From positions 124,001-188,000 of the forward strand of contig CBCTHE010000002.1 of assembly GCA_965146665.1 (NCBI GenBank): a stretch of 64,000 nucleotides of DNA. Direction: 5' to 3'. The notes under the pieces are model-generated. The model was given only the letters and a program-made list of their open reading frames with translations, searched no databases and had not been told where the DNA came from. The stretch comes from Ructibacterium sp965146665 (GTDB lineage: Bacteria > Bacillota > Clostridia > Monoglobales > Monoglobaceae). The position numbers and the translations under genes are program-made. Below are positions 57,020 through 64,000 of the stretch, one piece after another; positions within the stretch are counted from its first letter, which is position 1; the number at the start of each line of letters is the position of its first letter.

Positions 57020-57034
57020 CATAAAAAAGATATA

Positions 57035-57062
57035 TTTACAATTTGCTGATCTGATGTAAAAT
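57035..57062 (+). promoter_or_regulatory. Promoter of the importer operon
   Basis: TTTACA (57035-57040), a 16-bp spacer and TAAAAT (57057-57062). Transcription from about 57,069 excludes the ATG at 57061 and supports the start at 57088. No gene is visible elsewhere in 56,770-57,087. Confidence 0.6.
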
Positions 57063-57087
57063 GGAACTGCAGCAAAGGAGTGATGAT

Positions 57088-58044
57088 ATGGACCGCGCAA
57101 AACCAAGCTTGACAGTACATCCAGCAGGCGCGACGCACGCCGGAACCAGAAAAAGAAGTATTATGAACCGAAAGACAAAGGGGGAATTTTCCTATACTAT
57201 TTTTATATGTATTTTCATGGCCGCGGCCGCACTGGTCACCCTGTATCCATTCGTAAACGTTATAGCCACCTCTTTTTCCAGCAGCCGCGCCATCATGTCC
57301 GGCGAGGTGCTGTGGCGTCCCATTGAGTTCACTCTGGATTCCTACCGGCAGGTGATTGAGGACGGCCAGATCATTTATGCCTTTAAAAACTCAATCATCA
57401 TCGCCCTGTTTGGGACTGCGCTCAATATGTTTTTCACCATATTTGCGGCATATCCCTTATCCCGGAGGCGTTTGATGGGCCGGAGCCTGTTTTTAAAAAT
57501 GATCACCGTGACTATGGTTTTCAGCGGCGGGATGGTACCAAACTTTATTCTCATCCGTCAGCTGCACCTCATGGATACCTACTGGGCTCTCTGGCTGCCA
57601 GGGGTGGTCAGTACGTTCAATATGATCGTCCTCAAGACACAGTTTGAAAGCATCCCAGACGCACTGGAGGAGGCGGCCGCCATTGACGGAGCAAATGATA
57701 TGCTGATTCTGTGGAAAATCATGCTGCCGATTTCCCTTCCGACCCTGGCAACGCTGACACTGTTCTACATGGTCGGTCACTGGAACGCCTATATGAATGT
57801 CATCATGTATATCACAGACAGCAAAAAATACAATATGACCGCAAAACTCATACAAATGATCAATAACACCAGCGAATCGCTTCTGGAGGGACGGACAGCG
57901 GATGACATCACCGCACAGCGCATCACGCCGGAGGGGATCAAGGCCACCAGCATTGTCATGAGCACAGTGCCTATTCTGATCGTATACCCGTTTCTGCAGA
58001 AGTATTTTGTCAACGGTGTGATGGTTGGATCTGTAAAAGGATAA
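57088..58044 (+). CDS. Carbohydrate ABC transporter permease, LplC/YtcP type (318 aa)
   Basis: A basic N-terminus and then six membrane segments (TIFICIFMAAAALVTLYPF is the first). The EAA loop LEEAAAIDGANDMLILWKIM and the family-typical C-terminus FLQKYFVNGVMVGSVKG are present. It pairs with the LplB-type permease two genes downstream. The start MDRAKPS follows AAAGGAG closely, and the promoter position makes the earlier ATG untenable. First gene of the rightward importer operon and divergent from the AraC regulator. Confidence 0.93.
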   Translation: MDRAKPSLTVHPAGATHAGTRKRSIMNRKTKGEFSYTIFICIFMAAAALVTLYPFVNVIATSFSSSRAIMSGEVLWRPIEFTLDSYRQVIEDGQIIYAFKNSIIIALFGTALNMFFTIFAAYPLSRRRLMGRSLFLKMITVTMVFSGGMVPNFILIRQLHLMDTYWALWLPGVVSTFNMIVLKTQFESIPDALEEAAAIDGANDMLILWKIMLPISLPTLATLTLFYMVGHWNAYMNVIMYITDSKKYNMTAKLIQMINNTSESLLEGRTADDITAQRITPEGIKATSIVMSTVPILIVYPFLQKYFVNGVMVGSVKG

Positions 58045-58110
58045 AATAAAAAATATAAACAGAACGCCCAGGCTCCCGCATACCCGGCCCTGGGAGAGAC
58101 GGAGGTAATT

Positions 58111-59649
58111 ATGAAAAGAATGCAAAAAGCCGCAGGGCTGATTTTGACAGCGGCGCTTCTCTGCACAACACTGGCATCCTGCGGCAGCAAGACCGCAGAC
58201 AGCAGCGGAAAGGAGACCATAACCGTCGCTGTCATGGACCGGGGACAGGTTTCCGCCGCCGAAGGCACTTATGACAACAACCGATGGACCAAATGGATCA
58301 GTGAAAACAGCGGGATAAACGTGGAGTTCGTCCCCATTCCAAGAAGTGAACTGCAGAGTAAGCTCAATCTGCTCATCGCTTCCGGAAATGCCCCGGATGT
58401 CTTTTTTGACTATGACCGCTCCTTTGTGAGCAGGCTGATTATGGACAACGCCATACAGCCCATTGACGAATACGTTGACAAGTACAGCACGGCCTATAAA
58501 AAATATATCAGTGAGCACAACGAGCTTGAGCCCTATCTCAAGGTAGACGGAAAAAGCTACGCTTTCACCAGTGCCCGGAGCATGGACAGCATCGCGAACC
58601 AGGTGATTTTTATCCGGCAGGACTGGCTTGACAAGCTGAACCTGCCCACCCCCCAGACTGTGGATGACCTGATCAATGTGGCCCGCGCTTTTACCAAAAA
58701 CGATCCGGACGGCAACGGTGTCGATGACACTCTGGGCGTGGCGGCTACTTCCGCTTTTCCCATCATTGCAGATGCCATGTACTTCTGCGGCTCACTCTGG
58801 TATGATGAAGACGGCCAGCTGGACTTTGCGGCCACCTCTGACCGGCGGGTAAAGGAATTTGAGTTTCTGCGCACACTCTACTCCGAAGGTCTGATGGACA
58901 GTGAATTCTTCACGGATAACAACTATACCCGGGGCAAACAGCAGTGGATCACCGGCAAGGCGGGTATGTATTTCAGCTCCATCAACAGTCACTATTATGA
59001 GGATCTGCTGAAAAATGTGCCGGACGCCAGCGTGGTGCCCCTGACCGCCCTGTCAACGGAATTTGGTACAAACGGACTTTGGCAGGAAGCTCCGCCGCGG
59101 CTCTATGTGATGATGAATGCGGAGACTAAGAAACAGGAGGCCATCGTCAAGTATATCGACTGGATGCTGGAAACAGGCTGGACCTCGCTCACCTATGGAG
59201 AAGAAGGCGTACATTATGAGATGCGCGGCGGACTTCCCCATGTCACAGACCAGGATAAATTCCAGAAGGAAGTCCAATACGCCAGCGAGTATGTCATCGT
59301 CAGCCAGGGCAACAAAACACCGGAGTATTACCGCGCCACCGCGCCGGAGGACCCGTCAAAACGCAAACATGCGCTTTTGACGGCGGACGCCATTGAAGCG
59401 GCTCTGGCCACAGAGATGCGGCGGGATATTCCCTATGAGCCGGTATTAAATGAAACTGCGAATATCTGGTCTGAATTTAACCCAATTCTGAGCGAACAGC
59501 GTGTCAAAGCTATGACAGGCGCTGACGGCACCACACCGCAGTCCGCCTATGATAAGCTGGTCAGCGAGTGGAATCGTCTTGGCGGAGAAAATGTCGAAAA
59601 GGCGATGAATGACTGGTATGCACAAAACAAGGACCAGCTGAAAAAGTAA
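58111..59649 (+). CDS. ABC transporter extracellular solute-binding lipoprotein (512 aa)
   Basis: Lipoprotein signal MKRMQKAAGLILTAALLC..., lipobox LASC and a Gly/Ser-rich mature start. The body matches LplA-type binding proteins: ITVAVMDRGQVSAAEGTYDNN, LIASGNAPDVFFDYDRSF, FTKNDPDGNGVDDTLGVAAT and ITGKAGMYFSSINSHY. It lies between the two permease genes. The start is fixed by GGAGG 5 nt upstream of ATG. It is clearly different in sequence from the binding protein at 13,486, so the two importers probably take different oligosaccharides. No ATPase gene follows. Confidence 0.92.
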   Translation: MKRMQKAAGLILTAALLCTTLASCGSKTADSSGKETITVAVMDRGQVSAAEGTYDNNRWTKWISENSGINVEFVPIPRSELQSKLNLLIASGNAPDVFFDYDRSFVSRLIMDNAIQPIDEYVDKYSTAYKKYISEHNELEPYLKVDGKSYAFTSARSMDSIANQVIFIRQDWLDKLNLPTPQTVDDLINVARAFTKNDPDGNGVDDTLGVAATSAFPIIADAMYFCGSLWYDEDGQLDFAATSDRRVKEFEFLRTLYSEGLMDSEFFTDNNYTRGKQQWITGKAGMYFSSINSHYYEDLLKNVPDASVVPLTALSTEFGTNGLWQEAPPRLYVMMNAETKKQEAIVKYIDWMLETGWTSLTYGEEGVHYEMRGGLPHVTDQDKFQKEVQYASEYVIVSQGNKTPEYYRATAPEDPSKRKHALLTADAIEAALATEMRRDIPYEPVLNETANIWSEFNPILSEQRVKAMTGADGTTPQSAYDKLVSEWNRLGGENVEKAMNDWYAQNKDQLKK

Positions 59650-59671
59650 GAATAACTCCCTGCGGTTATTC
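59650..59671 (+). promoter_or_regulatory. Intercistronic hairpin after the solute-binding protein gene
   Basis: A 7-bp stem (GAATAAC / GTTATTC) with an 8-nt loop immediately follows the TAA and has no T-run. Its place mirrors the hairpin after the first solute-binding protein gene. Confidence 0.45.
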
Positions 59672-59691
59672 CTGGAAAGGCGGAATAAATC

Positions 59692-60615
59692 ATGCACAAT
59701 ATACAACTGCGCACCAGTTTTGGCCGCAAGCTCTACCGGGACAGATACCTGTATCTGATGTTCTTCCCGGTACTGGCCTTTTATATCCTGTTTAAATACA
59801 TCCCTATGTACGGCGTTGTCATCGCCTTTAAGGACTTCAAATTTACACAGGGAATCCTGGGCAGCGCCTGGGTGGGACTCAAACACTTTACCAAGCTGTT
59901 TCAGTCGGCGGATTTCTATCTGTTCCTGCGCAACACCCTGGTTCTGAATCTGTACAGTATCATCTTTGTTTTTCCTGTTCCGATCATTCTTGCCATATTT
60001 ATCAATGATCTGCCGGGAAAGCTATTTAAAAAAGGGGTACAGAGCTCACTCTATATTCCACACTTTATGTCCTGGGTGGTACTGGGCGGCATCTTGGCCA
60101 CCATGCTCTCGCCAAGCACAGGGATTGTAAACCATCTATTAAAAATGGCCGGCCTTGAACCCATTTTTTTCATGGCTGACAGCAAGTGGTGGATTGCCGT
60201 GTATATTTTCTCAAGCATCTGGCAGGGCGCTGGCTGGGGAACCATTATCTACCTTGCCGCAATCACCGGAATCGACAGCGAACTCTATGAAGCCGCCAAA
60301 ATCGACGGCGCCGGGAAATTTCGCCAGATCTGGCATGTGACCATTCCGGGGATCCGCAGTACTATTGCAATCATGCTGATACTCCGGGTAGGACAGATGA
60401 TGGATGTGGGCTTTGAACAGATTTACGCCCTGCAAAATGAAGCGGTCCGCAATGTCTCAGAGGTGATTTCGACCTATGTATATCGGATCGGCATTACAGG
60501 CGGACAGTACAGTTATACAGCGGCCATAGGCCTGTTCCAGTCTGTAATATCTCTGATTTTGGTGGTATCAACCAACAAAATTGTCAACATGATGGGCGAA
60601 TCCGCATTGTGGTAG
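59692..60615 (+). CDS. Carbohydrate ABC transporter permease, LplB type (307 aa)
   Basis: Six membrane segments, beginning LYLMFFPVLAFYILFKYIPMYG, then AFKDFKFTQGILGSAWVG as in LplB. The EAA loop YEAAKIDGAGKFRQIW and the family ending NMMGESALW are present. It completes the channel with the LplC-type permease at 57,088. The gene order LplC, binding protein, LplB differs from operon 1 (LplB, LplC, enzyme, binding protein). A strong terminator follows. Confidence 0.93.
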   Translation: MHNIQLRTSFGRKLYRDRYLYLMFFPVLAFYILFKYIPMYGVVIAFKDFKFTQGILGSAWVGLKHFTKLFQSADFYLFLRNTLVLNLYSIIFVFPVPIILAIFINDLPGKLFKKGVQSSLYIPHFMSWVVLGGILATMLSPSTGIVNHLLKMAGLEPIFFMADSKWWIAVYIFSSIWQGAGWGTIIYLAAITGIDSELYEAAKIDGAGKFRQIWHVTIPGIRSTIAIMLILRVGQMMDVGFEQIYALQNEAVRNVSEVISTYVYRIGITGGQYSYTAAIGLFQSVISLILVVSTNKIVNMMGESALW

Positions 60616-60634
60616 AAAAATAAATAACAGAACT

Positions 60635-60708
60635 GCCACCGGCAAGGTGCCGGTGGCCAGGCTGTCGGAAAACGCATGGATTTCCTTGATGAAATCCATG
60701 CGTTTTTG
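60635..60708 (+). terminator. Two hairpins ending the importer operon
   Basis: The first hairpin is a 10-bp GC-rich stem with a 3-nt loop (60635-60657). The second is a 16-bp stem with a 6-nt loop (60669-60706), ending in TTTTT. The second is the likely terminator. On the minus strand this region may also be the tail of the transposase scar. Confidence 0.8.
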
Positions 60709-60732
60709 CATAAAATGCGAATAAAAGGAATG

Positions 60733-60864
60733 TTATGCGGTTAAATATGTTATGTTTCCCATCCCGCCGCTTCCACATGGCAGTTTTTTCAGGTTTATTG
60801 CAGCAAATTTAAGCCTGACCCATTTTGTCACTTGGGATAGGTCTCGGTACAGCGTGTACCGCAT
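60733..60864 (-). pseudogene. C-terminal remnant of a DDE transposase
   Basis: A minus-strand reading contains MRYTLYRDLSQVTKWVRLKF followed by AAINLKKL, a run I recognise as the C-terminus of IS1182-like DDE transposases (often MRYTLYRGLAQVTNWVRLKF). The catalytic part, the usual Trp-rich ending and any complete terminal repeats are missing. It lies at the junction between the glycan locus and the A+T-rich restriction island. From memory of the family, not a search. Confidence 0.45.
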
Positions 60865-61209
60865 TTGCCAACACCCGATAAGGAAGTATCTCAAAGAAAA
60901 ACAGCTAAGTATCTTCATTGATACAACGCCGTTTTCTTACTGTTGGAAACTGTCAATACAGTTTCCCTGCTTGTTACAGTATGAGATATAAGAGGTACTA
61001 ATTAGAACACGGACATAACAATCTCCTGTGTTGTATGGTTCTATACAGTATTGTCTGCGTCGATGTTTATGAGGGCTATAAAAGCGATTTGACGCTATAC
61101 TGAAAGAAAGTATAAAAAAATAATATCACGAAAAGCAAATATAATGTTGAACTCAAAGCCTTTTTTGTGCTATAATGTTTATTACACTTTCGCATGGAGG
61201 GTTTTATCT
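60865..61209. other. Non-coding leader region before the restriction-modification genes
   Basis: A+T-rich and without a gene I can support. It holds a nested inverted repeat (TACTGT, then GGAAACTG-N6-CAGTTTCC, then ACAGTA, 60938-60981). Closer to the methyltransferase are two promoter-like sites: TTGACG-N16-TATAAA (61089-61116) and TTGAAC-N18-TATAAT (61147-61176). Confidence 0.5.
61089..61176 (+). promoter_or_regulatory. Tandem promoters and palindrome upstream of the HTH-methyltransferase gene
   Basis: The distal promoter (61089-61116) overlaps the inverted repeat TATACT-N7-AGTATA (61096-61114). The proximal promoter (61147-61176) has a perfect TATAAT. The palindrome is a natural candidate for binding by the N-terminal HTH of the methyltransferase, which would give self-control. 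Confidence 0.55.
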
Positions 61210-63168
61210 ATGGTGTATAGTTACAACGGACTGTGGAAAATGCTAATTGACCATAACATGACAAAAACAGAAATGAGAAAACAAGCAGGCATAAGCACAA
61301 ATATCCTTGCAAAAATGGGAAAGGGAGAACCCGTTGCGATGGATAGCCTTGCAAAAATATGTGTAGCCCTACAATGCTCACTTTCTGATATTGTAGATGT
61401 TTCTGAAAATGAATCACCTTATAGCACTGAAACAGAAAACTATGGTATTTCTAACGCGACATTAGTGAATTGGGAAAAACTTAATACCAAAACCGCCGGA
61501 CGACTTACGACGCGGGCAAATAAGCGTAAGTCAAAAAAGCGCGTTCTACCGATGGAGTATATCAGCAACAAGGATAATATTGCTTTTGTGCAGAATATAC
61601 TTGATTTTCTTGACGAAAACAGTGTTGATATATCATCGGCTATTCTTTCTTTAGGTATTAGTTTACTTAAAAGGGAAAATATCTTTAACCATCGGCATGT
61701 GGCAGATGTTTTAGAAGAATATACGGATATCACGGTTATTGATGAATTAGTAGCGGCTAATCTGCCAACAGATGAATTTGACATTTTAGGATTGATTTAT
61801 CAGTCATATTTGCAGGAAGGAAAGAAAAATATTATAGGCTCATATTATACCCCGCAGAAAATCGCCTATAATATGACAAAGGATTTTGACTTATCAAACG
61901 GCGAATTGTTCTTTGACCCTTGTTGCGGCAGCGGGGCTTTTTTGTTGACCGTAACTGCAAGCGAACCTAATCAAATTTTCGGCGTTGATAATGATAAAGT
62001 CGCTGTTATGATATCAAAAATCAATATGTTGCTAAAATACAAAGATATAGAGTTTATACCACAAATCTATTGTATTGACTTTCTTATGGGTTACTCTGTA
62101 ATACAACAGCACCCTATATTTGAAAAGAAATTTGACTATATTGCTACAAATCCCCCTTGGGGTGCTATGGATGACTACAGTAATATCTATGCCATAACGT
62201 CAAAAGAAACATTTTCATATTTCTTTGTCAAAGCCATTGAACAATTAAAGGAAAGCGGAACTATTAGATTCCTTTTTCCTGAAGCAATTCTAAATGTCAA
62301 GGTACACAAAGATATTCGTGAATTTATACTTGACCGCGCGGGACTTGTGAGCATAACAACCTATGATGACATGTTTTCGGGTGTCACAACAAAGTATGTT
62401 GATATCGAATGCGGTAACGGTGCTGATAAAAGTTCATTCATCGTTTACGCAGGTGACAAAAAGAGAACTGTTGAGATAAAAACGGTATATGAAACCGAAA
62501 ACCTTATTTTTAATTTGCTATCCGATGACGATTTATCAATAGTTAAGATTGTAAAAGACAGGGGCAGGTATTCTCTGCAAAACAGCACTTGGGCTTTAGG
62601 CATTGTTACAGGCGATAACAAAAGCAAGCTATTTCCGGAATGCCATGAGGGAATGGAAAAAATATATACCGGGAAAGAAATTCAACCTTATGTATTACGC
62701 CCTGCAAAAAACTACATTCTGTATGACAGAGCTAATTTACAGCAAGTAGCAAAAGAGGAAATATACCGCGCACCAGAGAAATTGGTATACAAGTTTATAT
62801 CAAACAAACTTGTATTTGCCTACGATAATAATGCTAGCCTTTTTCTCAACAGCGCAAATATTCTTATTCCAAATATTCCGTCAATGAGCAGTAAATCCGT
62901 TATGGCTTTCCTAAATTCTTCTTTGTTCCAATTCATGTACATTAGGCTGTTTGGAGAAGTGAAGATATTAAAAGGAAATTTGATTGAACTCCCTTTCCCA
63001 GAAATATCCGCCGCCGACAATGAAAAGATTACGTCATTAGTTGATGAAATATTAGGCGGTAATAGCACAAAGCAGGAAGAAATAGAAAATTATATTTTCT
63101 CTGTCTATGGATTGACAGATGAACAAATAACATATGTTAGGAGAATGGTAAATGGAAAAGCTGATTAA
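61210..63168 (+). CDS. HTH-fused N6-adenine DNA methyltransferase of a type II-like restriction system (652 aa)
   Basis: Start MVYSYNGLW is set by GGAGGG 8 nt upstream; the open frame extends further left but without a ribosome site. Residues 1-70 are a Cro/C1-type HTH (MTKTEMRKQAGISTNILAKM, then KICVALQCSLSDIVDV). After a linker, the methyltransferase core has motif I DPCCGSGAFLL (about 235) and catalytic motif NPPW (about 313), typical of N6-adenine enzymes. The C-terminal part (about 440-640) should hold target recognition (NSSLFQFMYIRLFGEV, LPFPEI). It protects host DNA by methylation and may repress its own operon. The A+T-rich codon use contrasts with the neighbouring genes, suggesting transfer. 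It overlaps the restriction gene by 17 nt. Confidence 0.88.
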   Translation: MVYSYNGLWKMLIDHNMTKTEMRKQAGISTNILAKMGKGEPVAMDSLAKICVALQCSLSDIVDVSENESPYSTETENYGISNATLVNWEKLNTKTAGRLTTRANKRKSKKRVLPMEYISNKDNIAFVQNILDFLDENSVDISSAILSLGISLLKRENIFNHRHVADVLEEYTDITVIDELVAANLPTDEFDILGLIYQSYLQEGKKNIIGSYYTPQKIAYNMTKDFDLSNGELFFDPCCGSGAFLLTVTASEPNQIFGVDNDKVAVMISKINMLLKYKDIEFIPQIYCIDFLMGYSVIQQHPIFEKKFDYIATNPPWGAMDDYSNIYAITSKETFSYFFVKAIEQLKESGTIRFLFPEAILNVKVHKDIREFILDRAGLVSITTYDDMFSGVTTKYVDIECGNGADKSSFIVYAGDKKRTVEIKTVYETENLIFNLLSDDDLSIVKIVKDRGRYSLQNSTWALGIVTGDNKSKLFPECHEGMEKIYTGKEIQPYVLRPAKNYILYDRANLQQVAKEEIYRAPEKLVYKFISNKLVFAYDNNASLFLNSANILIPNIPSMSSKSVMAFLNSSLFQFMYIRLFGEVKILKGNLIELPFPEISAADNEKITSLVDEILGGNSTKQEEIENYIFSVYGLTDEQITYVRRMVNGKAD

Positions 63169-63871
63169 GGAACTCAAAACGCAAATTGCTACTATGAACA
63201 AGATGAACGGGAGCAAATACAACCTTAGCGACGAGGTTTTAGACGGTCTGTATTCCGTCTATCCGTTCAACAAGTTTGAGTACATCATTAGCCACCTGAT
63301 AGGAACTGACACAATCACATTACAACAGTATCTTGATATCCGCAATAGGTATTTGGAACGTAATAAGTACCTGTATGTGTTTGAAATCACAGCACCCCGA
63401 ACCTTTGGGGAAACATGGGCGCAACGGCATCTAAATGAAGTAGTCCCAGAATTACAGCGTCCGTCTACTTCCTATGACCCTGATTATTCGGGACAATATG
63501 ACTTTTGGTATAACGGAATAAGGATTGAAGTAAAAGCGTCAAGGGCTGTTCGGCGTAAAAGCGGCGATTCTTTGATAATCAAGGCACTTTCCAGCGACTC
63601 AAAATATGGGTTTGATATGAACTTCCAACAAATCAAGCCCGCCTGCTGTGATGTTTTTGTATGGATTGCGGTATGGCGCGACGTAATACGCTATTGGGTG
63701 CTTTCCAGCGATGAAGTCAAAAACAATCGCTACTACTCTTCCGGCCAACACCGTGGAAACGTTGGCGAGGGGCAGCTTTGGCTTAAAGACACGAACATTG
63801 ATGATTTTGACGAATATGAAGTAGGTGTGCGGGACATATTGGCAAAGATAGTCGAAAAGAGCAGGCGTTAA
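63152..63871 (+). CDS. Type II-like restriction endonuclease, PD-(D/E)XK type (239 aa)
   Basis: The start ATG lies inside the end of the methyltransferase gene, with AGGAG 8 nt upstream. Residues about 110-130 carry the nuclease signature: PDYSGQYDFWYNG (Asp) then IRIEVKAS (Glu-Val-Lys). The ETWAQRHLNEVVPELQRP stretch before it and WIAVWRDVIRYWVL after it complete a small alpha/beta nuclease. It should cut DNA at the site protected by the partner methyltransferase. I cannot name the recognition site. Like its partner, it is A+T-rich. Confidence 0.8.
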   Translation: MEKLIKELKTQIATMNKMNGSKYNLSDEVLDGLYSVYPFNKFEYIISHLIGTDTITLQQYLDIRNRYLERNKYLYVFEITAPRTFGETWAQRHLNEVVPELQRPSTSYDPDYSGQYDFWYNGIRIEVKASRAVRRKSGDSLIIKALSSDSKYGFDMNFQQIKPACCDVFVWIAVWRDVIRYWVLSSDEVKNNRYYSSGQHRGNVGEGQLWLKDTNIDDFDEYEVGVRDILAKIVEKSRR

Positions 63872-63937
63872 ATATTCCCATATTGTCCACTATCTTTTTG
63901 TATCCGTCTGTAGATTCAAGCGCCAAATAAACATAGG

Positions 63938-63980
63938 GAAGCGGATAAATCCCTCTGTTTTCAAAGGGTTTATCCGTTTC
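63938..63980 (+). terminator. Imperfect hairpin after the restriction gene
   Basis: A 17-position stem with two G-T wobbles and one mismatch (63938-63954 with 63964-63980). Its T-tract is weak (TTTC), so it is only a probable terminator. The remaining 63,981-64,000 shows nothing recognisable. Confidence 0.5.
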
Positions 63981-64000
63981 TAATGTTCTCCTTCTCGAAA

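Noticed and set aside
60584..60778. Small minus-strand open frame over the importer terminator
   Set aside because: It mostly covers the terminator hairpins and the end of the permease gene; there is no ribosome site or family resemblance in that frame.
61144..61209. Earlier start for the HTH-methyltransferase
   Set aside because: It overlaps the proximal promoter and has no ribosome site, whereas the ATG at 61210 follows GGAGGG at 8 nt.

Overview
The window reads as part of a Gram-positive, probably anaerobic, gut-type clostridial chromosome. Several features point that way: S-layer-homology (SLH) surface proteins, lipobox solute-binding lipoproteins, LplB/LplC-type sugar permeases, membrane-bound YesN/AraC regulators, AGGAGG-type ribosome sites, dockerin and cohesin-like fragments, and fairly G+C-rich coding DNA. 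The species cannot be named from sequence alone. From 1 to about 60.6 kb the window is almost entirely one complex-polysaccharide capture and degradation locus. The last 3.4 kb is an A+T-rich restriction-modification island preceded by a probable transposase scar.

Layout. (1) A long leftward operon runs from 20,058 off the left edge: two ABC permeases, an alkaline-phosphatase-superfamily enzyme with cohesin-like and dockerin-like parts, a solute-binding lipoprotein, a calcineurin-like phosphoesterase with glycan-binding-type modules, a 1712-aa SLH surface protein, an 898-aa SLH protein, and a heparinase II/III-like protein cut by the window edge. (2) Divergent from it are a GH95-like glycoside hydrolase (20,299) and a membrane AraC regulator (23,320). 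The divergent control region carries five copies of a 10-bp motif. (3) A second leftward operon runs from 42,306 to 25,794: a jelly-roll protein, a 1817-aa SLH/CBM-array protein, a 972-aa SLH protein, two double beta-helix proteins and a ManA-like cupin. (4) A single rightward gene (42,672) encodes a 1372-aa multidomain beta-helix protein. (5) A third leftward operon runs from 56,769 to 46,851: a membrane AraC regulator, a GHL6-like hydrolase, a GH39 enzyme, an alpha-toroid lyase-like protein and a GH105 unsaturated-uronyl hydrolase. (6) Divergent from that is a rightward ABC importer operon (57,088-60,615). (7) An N6-adenine methyltransferase with its own N-terminal HTH overlaps a PD-(D/E)XK-type restriction enzyme (61,210-63,871).

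How it may work together (inference). Secreted, SLH-tethered proteins would hold the polymer at the wall. Beta-helix and heparinase-like lyases would cut acidic chains. The GH105, GH39, GH95-like and GHL6-like enzymes would trim oligosaccharides that enter through two ABC importers. Neither importer has an ATPase gene here, so a shared MsmX-type ATPase elsewhere is implied. The lyase-type folds plus GH105 suggest a uronic-acid-containing glycan such as a pectin or rhamnogalacturonan-like polymer. Two unrelated phosphoesterases in operon 1 raise the possibility of a phosphate-substituted substrate.

The most unusual points are: a two-gene SLH cassette present once in each big operon; a 385-bp nearly identical block shared by two neighbouring genes; a repeated uncharacterised module across four secreted proteins; and clear candidate operators in both divergent regulatory regions.
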